Under the pieces are notes generated by a model. It was not told the origin of the DNA. It saw only the letters and a list, made by a program, of their open reading frames with translations, and did no database searches. A stretch of 64,000 nucleotides of DNA, taken from positions 248,001-312,000 of the forward strand of contig JAHHHN010000003.1 of NCBI GenBank assembly GCA_019359325.1, in the 5' to 3' direction. The position numbers and the translations under genes are program-made. Source of the stretch: Mojavia pulchra JT2-VF2 (GTDB taxonomy: Bacteria > Cyanobacteriota > Cyanobacteriia > Cyanobacteriales > Nostocaceae). Within the stretch, counting starts at the first letter, position 1. Each line of letters starts with the position of its first letter. Of the stretch, positions 62,519 through 64,000 are shown piece after piece.

Positions 62519-63289
62519 ATGAAAAGCCAAATTCTCAGCATATCTGTATTTTTAACAATCATTAGCCTGGCAACGACCGTCCAGGCTGCAAATTCTGACG
62601 ATATTAGACATTTATTAGCAACTAAAGAATGTCAAAACTGTGACCTAACTGGTGCAGGCTTGGTTTTGGCTGACTTATCTGGAGCTAATTTGAGCGGAGC
62701 CAATCTTGCTGGTGCTAACCTCAGCCGTGCCAACTTGAGTGGTGCTGATTTAAGAGGTGCGAACTTGAGCGGTGCTGGTTTATTTGGCGTCAACCTGAGC
62801 AGCGCTAAACTCGGTGGGGCAAATGTGGCTGGTGCTGACTTGAGAAATACCTATTTAGTAAATGCAGAATTAAGTGGAGTCAACCTTAACAGCGCTAATA
62901 TTCAAGGTGCGATTGGTATACCATTACAAATTGCCACACCAGAAGAATTTTATGCTTTGGGGGTAGCGCAAGCGGAAAAAGGCAACCAACAGCAAGCTAT
63001 TGAATATTTTAATCAAGCGATCGCCACCAAAGCCGACTATGCAGGAGCTTACTTAGCGCGTGGTGTTGCCCGTTATCAAATCTTGGATCGACAAGGTGCA
63101 TTCCAAGATGCTCAGATTGCAGAAAAACTTTTCACATCCCAAAACAATAGCCCTGGGCAGCTAACAACACAAGCCTTTATTAAAGAACTGCAAACACCCC
63201 CAGATAATAAAGTCAGTGTTGGTAAACCCAGTTTTTTTGACTTTTTAGGCAGTCTCGGCTCAGTCTTGCTCCAGTTCTTACCCTTTTAG
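62519..63289 (+). CDS. Exported pentapeptide-repeat protein with TPR-like tail
   Basis: 256 residues. Signal peptide in residues 1-23 ([17 protein letters not shown]). Residues ~40-130 are a run of pentapeptide repeats (A(D/N)LSG pattern, e.g. [20 protein letters not shown]) folding as a right-handed beta-helix. Two Cys (ECQNCDL) precede the repeats. After a short linker, one TPR-like pair ([35 protein letters not shown]), ending in a hydrophobic [15 protein letters not shown]. Periplasmic or outer envelope location is expected; function unknown, as for most pentapeptide proteins in cyanobacteria. Confidence 0.9.
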   Translation: MKSQILSISVFLTIISLATTVQAANSDDIRHLLATKECQNCDLTGAGLVLADLSGANLSGANLAGANLSRANLSGADLRGANLSGAGLFGVNLSSAKLGGANVAGADLRNTYLVNAELSGVNLNSANIQGAIGIPLQIATPEEFYALGVAQAEKGNQQQAIEYFNQAIATKADYAGAYLARGVARYQILDRQGAFQDAQIAEKLFTSQNNSPGQLTTQAFIKELQTPPDNKVSVGKPSFFDFLGSLGSVLLQFLPF

Positions 63290-63416
63290 ATATGGAGAGA
63301 ATAAGCTGTTGTGGTTTAATTTACACATTGAGGCGGCAGACTAGCACAAGAAAGGGTTTGTAGATTTTACCTAAAATGCTCATGATCAATTTGTAGAACA
63401 GCTTAATTAATAAATA

Positions 63417-64000
63417 ATGAGTCTATCGAGCGAATTATGGGCAGCAAATCAAGACCTAGCCCAAGCTTGTCTAGAGCATCCTTTTATTCAAGGTATTGCT
63501 AAAGGTACTCTTGAGCAAGAGAAATTTGCCTACTACGTAGGACAAGATGCTTTTTTCTTAGAAGCTTTTGCCCGCGCCTACAGTATCGCTGCCGCTAAAG
63601 CACCAGACTGGCTAGGATTTACTACATTTCATACCCTAGCTGATGGAGTTTTGGCGGAACTACAGCTACATGAAAGCTATGCTGCTCAATGGGGAGTTAA
63701 TTTACACTCTGTAACACCAGCAGAAGCCACTCGCCGTTATACTGACTTTTTATTAGCTACAGCCTGGGGTGGGGATGTGGGTTTGACTGCTGCGGCTATG
63801 TCCCCCTGTATGCGTCTTTACGCTTTTTTGGGAGAACAGTTAGCTCATGATGGCATTCCCGAGCATCTATATGCAAACTGGATTCGGACTTACAGCAGTG
63901 CAGATTTTCAGCCCTTGGCACAACAATTAGAAACTTTAATTGAAAGTTATGCCACTGCCACACCGTTAGTACACTCTACCTATCGTTATGCAATGTTCTG
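63417..64000 (+). CDS. tenA: TenA/thiaminase II family protein (partial, runs off the window)
   Basis: 194 codons visible from ATG 63417, no stop before the window end. Helical TenA fold: LWAANQDLAQACLEHPFIQGIAKGTL, FAYYVGQDAFFLEAFARAYSIAAAKAP, LHESYAAQWGV, and ATAWGGDVGLTAAAMSPCMRLYAFLG, which contains the Cys and Tyr/Trp neighbourhood of the family. TenA enzymes hydrolyse aminopyrimidines in thiamine salvage. ScyA elsewhere in the window uses ThDP, but a link is not implied. Roughly 15-25 residues are probably missing. Confidence 0.9.
   Translation, partial: MSLSSELWAANQDLAQACLEHPFIQGIAKGTLEQEKFAYYVGQDAFFLEAFARAYSIAAAKAPDWLGFTTFHTLADGVLAELQLHESYAAQWGVNLHSVTPAEATRRYTDFLLATAWGGDVGLTAAAMSPCMRLYAFLGEQLAHDGIPEHLYANWIRTYSSADFQPLAQQLETLIESYATATPLVHSTYRYAMF

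Overview
The window looks like chromosome of a filamentous, heterocyst-type cyanobacterium of the Nostoc/Anabaena group. Evidence: many HIP1 octamers (GCGATCGC), heptameric short tandem repeats between and inside genes (TGACCAA, ATGCCCA and TGGGGAT types), several palindromic MITE-like elements with GATCCCCCC arms, and cyanobacterial families (KaiB-fold, CAAD, GUN4, PEP-CTERM proteins). No rRNA, tRNA, CRISPR array or prophage was seen.

Layout. 0-4.7 kb: a KaiB-like protein, a PilT-type ATPase, a small membrane protein and a WecB-type epimerase. 4.9-8.7 kb: two very glycine-rich repetitive proteins with matching translation leaders, separated by a broken allene-oxide-cyclase-like gene. 9.6-32.7 kb, almost all minus strand: a scytonemin (UV sunscreen) cluster. 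scyA, scyB and scyC make and cyclise the indole/phenol precursor. ScyD, ScyE and ScyF are exported PEP-CTERM beta-propeller-like proteins. Downstream are dedicated copies of aromatic amino acid genes (tyrA, aroB-like, trpE/G, trpC, trpA, trpB, trpD, aroG), a DsbA/FrnE-like oxidoreductase and a PEP-CTERM tyrosinase. A quinone-oxidoreductase gene and a 21-bp tandem repeat interrupt the trpC-trpA interval. 33.8-36.8 kb, divergent: a PAS histidine kinase and an AraC-type response regulator, the arrangement known for scytonemin control in N. punctiforme.

36.8-40.1 kb holds glgA, hemC and an LprI-like protein. 40.2-43.0 kb is an accessory island: three arrays of a 21-bp palindromic repeat alternate with two toxin-antitoxin modules and end at a REP-associated (RAYT) transposase. 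43.1-46.7 kb carries an AAA-like ATPase with a membrane segment and GUN4 domain, beside a CHAT caspase-like protein whose own AAA domain is cut by a nonsense codon and a palindromic element. 47-53.3 kb: lipid kinase, metallophosphoesterase and four minus-strand genes with a stress/envelope flavour (acidic protein, CAAD, BON lipoprotein, duplicated general-stress domain). 53.9-64 kb: a 1055-residue membrane protein with 98-residue repeats, an amino-acid-permease/histidine-kinase fusion, a histidine-decarboxylase-like enzyme with a tiny ribbon-helix-helix gene, a pentapeptide-repeat protein and a TenA gene running off the end.

How it works together: the trp/tyr/aro genes supply tryptophan and prephenate-derived precursors. 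ScyB and ScyA join them and ScyC cyclises the product in the cytoplasm. The PEP-CTERM proteins (ScyD, ScyE, ScyF, TyrP and perhaps the glycine-rich protein) would act outside the inner membrane in the final oxidation, dimerisation and deposition in the sheath. The less described parts are the glycine-rich proteins next to the sunscreen cluster, the CHAT/AAA/GUN4 pair and the repeat-array/toxin/RAYT island.
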